Source of the DNA: CAYJPV01 sp964396055
GTDB taxonomy: Bacteria; Acidobacteriota; Vicinamibacteria; Vicinamibacterales; JAKQTR01
Assembly (NCBI GenBank): GCA_964396055.1
Contig: CAYNDV010000191.1
Location: forward strand, 1 to 7,590
Length of the DNA stretch: 7,590 nucleotides
Reading direction: 5' to 3'
Part shown: piece after piece, positions 5,785-7,590 of the stretch
Layout of the letters: every line of letters starts with the position of its first letter
Numbering within the stretch: the stretch's first letter is position 1
Notes under the pieces: generated by a model
Seen by the model: only the letters and a program-made list of their open reading frames with translations
The model's database searches: none
Told to the model about the DNA's origin: nothing
Position numbers and translations under genes: made by a program

Positions 5785-5833
5785 TTTATGCACCCGGCCG
5801 CGTGAAATGTATAAATCAATCCGGGATTGATTA
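5767..5833. repeat. Paired 21-bp palindromes forming a 22-bp perfect inverted repeat; likely bidirectional terminator or small palindromic element
   Basis: The block 5767-5787 is half-site AAATCAATCC, one central C, then the exact complement GGATTGATTT. The block 5813-5833 is the same with a central G and one changed end base. Because the centres differ as C and G, the two are also exact inverted copies of each other: 5768-5789 and 5811-5832 pair over 22 bases without mismatch, extended inward by a G-T and two more pairs around a loop of about 15 bases. Alternative foldings are one long hairpin or two short ones, and DNA could extrude a cruciform. The A+T-rich half-sites stand out in this GC-rich DNA. 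The first copy contains the symporter stop at 5782-5784; the second ends six bases before the acylase stop. Termination for both convergent genes is the simplest role. A REP or miniature mobile element, or a paired operator, is also possible. Confidence 0.85.
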
Positions 5834-5839
5834 GCGGCG

Positions 5840-7590
5840 TTACTGCGGTTCGAGGACGAGCCGGTGCGTCTGGGCGGCGTCCACCGCCTCGCGGCTGAAG
5901 CGCATGGCCAGGTACTCCACCTGGCCCCAGCGCGGCAGCAAATTATCGTACTGCGGGCTCCAGACGTGGCCCGACTGGCCGCCCGGGATGACGAAGCGCG
6001 ACGCGTCGAGGGCGGCCAGGTCGATGATCTGGCGGTACGACGAGATGTAGATGTCGTCGCGCAGCGGCATCACGGGATTGACGGTGAACCCGTGGCCGCC
6101 GGCCGGCAGCCGGCGGCTGAAGAACCGCTGCAGGAGTGGCACGCGATCGAACACCGCGTGGGGGAACACGGCGGTGTTCACGCGGTCCCACCGCCAGCGA
6201 CCCGGATCGCTCGATCCCTGGCGCTCACCCATGTGCGTGAGGGCCCGATCCAGCGTGCGTGCCAGCAGGGTCGCGCACGTCTCAGGTCCCGGGGTCCGCA
6301 CGTCGTCGCACCAGGCGGTCTCGCCGTTCTGGATGGCGTGATCGAGGGCCTTGGCGGCGAGGTTGGGCGACCGCACGTAATCGGCGAAGAGCTGCGGTCC
6401 CAGGTCGTCCTCGAACATGCCGCGCACCGTTTCGTCGTACCACGCGGCAAACAGGGCGGCCTCGGGGCTGTCGGCGCCCATGGTCCCGTCCCAGCCGCGC
6501 AGGCGCTCCAGGGCCGCGCGCGCCTCGCCGTCGGTGGGGCGTGCCGTGAGCAGGAAGGGGAGCACCGTCACGGCCTGGGCGCTCCGCACGTCGCGCTGGA
6601 TGCGGCCCATGTCCTCCACGGCGTGCCGGCTGGTTGCCTCGATCAGCTCGACAATGCGAGCGGCGCGGTACGGGGCCTCCCAGCTGGTGCTGAGCGGGAA
6701 CGCTGCGCCGTCCGGCACCGCCTGGTTGTTGGCGCTGGCGAGGTAGCCGCGGCCGGGGTTCAGGGCCCGCGGCCATTCGCTGTCGTGCACGTAGCCGCGC
6801 CACTCGTGGTCGCCCGTCCAGCCCGGCGCGGGCCGACGGCCATCCGACCCGGTGCGCACCGGGAAGGCGCCCGCACCCAGATAGCCGATGTTGCCGTCGA
6901 TGTCGGCGTACACGAAGTTCAGCGCCGGGACGTGCGCGCGCGACAACGCCGCCGTGAACTCCGCCCACGACGAGGCGGCATTCACCTTCAGGATGGCGCC
7001 GGCGGACTGCTCGTCGGGATCGTGGCCCGTCCAGCGCAGGGCCATCGCCGCCGACGCGTCGCCGGTGAGATCGGAGACCAGCGGCCCGTGGCGGGTCAGG
7101 CGCACACGGAGGGGCACTTCCGGGGCGCCGCGCACCGTGATGACGTCCCGGATGATGCGGAGGGGCTCCCAGGCCCCCGCGAATGCGGCCTGGTCGGCGG
7201 ACGAGAGTCGCTCGGTGTAGAGATCCTGGACATCCGCCAGCAGCGCCGTGATGCCCCAGGCGATGCGGGCGTTGTGGCCGATGAGCACGCCGGGCAGGCC
7301 CGGCAGCGTGGCGCCGATGCAGTCGACCTTCCCGGCGGTGATGTGGGCGAGGTACCAGATGCCGGGCATGGAGCCCGCGAGGTGCGGATCGTTGGCGAGC
7401 AGCGGTCGCCCGGTCACGGTGCGCGTGCCGGCCACCACCCAGTTGTTGCTGCCGCCGCCCATCGGCGGCACGTAGGGCGCACCCAGGCCGCGCTCGATCG
7501 CCGCCGACAACGAGGCCAGGACCGCGTCGCCGCGGCTGACGGGCGCCTGGCGGGCGGGCGGGGCAACCGGGGCCGGGCCGGGGGCGGGCG
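5840..7590 (-). CDS. Penicillin acylase family Ntn hydrolase (complete beta subunit; N-terminal part beyond the right edge)
   Basis: These periplasmic amidases are made as a precursor of signal peptide, alpha chain, spacer and beta chain, and cleave themselves before a Ser that becomes both N-terminus and nucleophile; substrates include acylated beta-lactams and acyl-homoserine lactones. The frame is open from the right edge to the TAA at 5842-5840. About 27 residues rich in Pro and Ala at the edge look like the spacer. The nucleophile is the Ser at 7450-7448 in GGGSNNWVVAG. Counting it as beta-1, His is at beta-23 (NDPHLAG), Ala at beta-69 (WGITAL), Asp at beta-73 and beta-76 (calcium ligands in penicillin G acylase) and catalytic Asn at beta-241 (ASANNQ), all at the family positions. 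The beta chain is about 536 residues, near the usual length. His at beta-23 resembles cephalosporin acylases; E. coli penicillin G acylase has Gln there. A TTG at 7510 is not the start. Substrate unknown. Confidence 0.93.
   Translation of the reverse strand, partial: PAPGPAPVAPPARQAPVSRGDAVLASLSAAIERGLGAPYVPPMGGGSNNWVVAGTRTVTGRPLLANDPHLAGSMPGIWYLAHITAGKVDCIGATLPGLPGVLIGHNARIAWGITALLADVQDLYTERLSSADQAAFAGAWEPLRIIRDVITVRGAPEVPLRVRLTRHGPLVSDLTGDASAAMALRWTGHDPDEQSAGAILKVNAASSWAEFTAALSRAHVPALNFVYADIDGNIGYLGAGAFPVRTGSDGRRPAPGWTGDHEWRGYVHDSEWPRALNPGRGYLASANNQAVPDGAAFPLSTSWEAPYRAARIVELIEATSRHAVEDMGRIQRDVRSAQAVTVLPFLLTARPTDGEARAALERLRGWDGTMGADSPEAALFAAWYDETVRGMFEDDLGPQLFADYVRSPNLAAKALDHAIQNGETAWCDDVRTPGPETCATLLARTLDRALTHMGERQGSSDPGRWRWDRVNTAVFPHAVFDRVPLLQRFFSRRLPAGGHGFTVNPVMPLRDDIYISSYRQIIDLAALDASRFVIPGGQSGHVWSPQYDNLLPRWGQVEYLAMRFSREAVDAAQTHRLVLEPQ

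Noticed and set aside
7450..7510. TTG at 7510 as the start of the acylase
   Set aside because: The frame stays open to the right edge, and this start would leave only 20 residues before the nucleophile Ser, omitting signal peptide and alpha chain. The gene is cut by the window.

Overview
The window is a GC-rich, tightly packed bacterial chromosome segment; third codon positions are overwhelmingly G or C. The gene families fit a Gram-negative heterotroph. The mix of families and the heptamer arrays make me think of Acidobacteriota (Vicinamibacterales-like), but that rests on recollection and not on a marker gene. I see no rRNA, tRNA, CRISPR, transposase or phage gene.

Layout, left to right. 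(1) 1-112, minus: the first 37 codons of a small membrane-anchored protein of unknown function, with a strong ribosome binding site. (2) 146-1051, plus: a radical-SAM glycyl-radical-enzyme activase with two extra ferredoxin-type clusters. It is a one-gene unit, because its upstream neighbour is divergent and its downstream neighbour convergent, and no glycyl radical enzyme is present. (3) 1031-1147: two different heptamer tandem arrays on either side of a strong GC hairpin, between convergent genes. (4) 1150-2970, minus: guaA, a GMP synthase of the long, eukaryote-like form. (5) 2990-4177, minus: a PLP enzyme of the Cys/Met metabolism (gamma-lyase) family, 19 bp upstream of guaA and probably co-transcribed with it. 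(6) 4237-5784, plus, divergent from (5): a sodium:solute symporter strikingly like the animal high-affinity choline transporter CHT1/SLC5A7. (7) 5767-5833: two copies of a 21-bp palindrome forming a 22-bp perfect inverted repeat between convergent genes. (8) 5840 to the right edge, minus: a penicillin-acylase-family Ntn hydrolase with a complete beta subunit; the signal peptide and alpha subunit lie beyond the window.

The genes do not form one obvious pathway: purine synthesis, sulfur amino acid metabolism, choline-type uptake, a periplasmic amidase and a radical activase sit side by side. The clearest structural theme is that both plus-strand genes end inside a repeat, which supplies their last residues and stop codon, and that both convergent junctions carry repeat-based hairpins. 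The clearest functional points are the CHT1-like transporter with its aromatic cage residues retained, the human-type GMP synthase, the altered active-site trio in the gamma-lyase homologue, and the activase with no visible partner. I do not see a coherent undescribed multi-gene system here.
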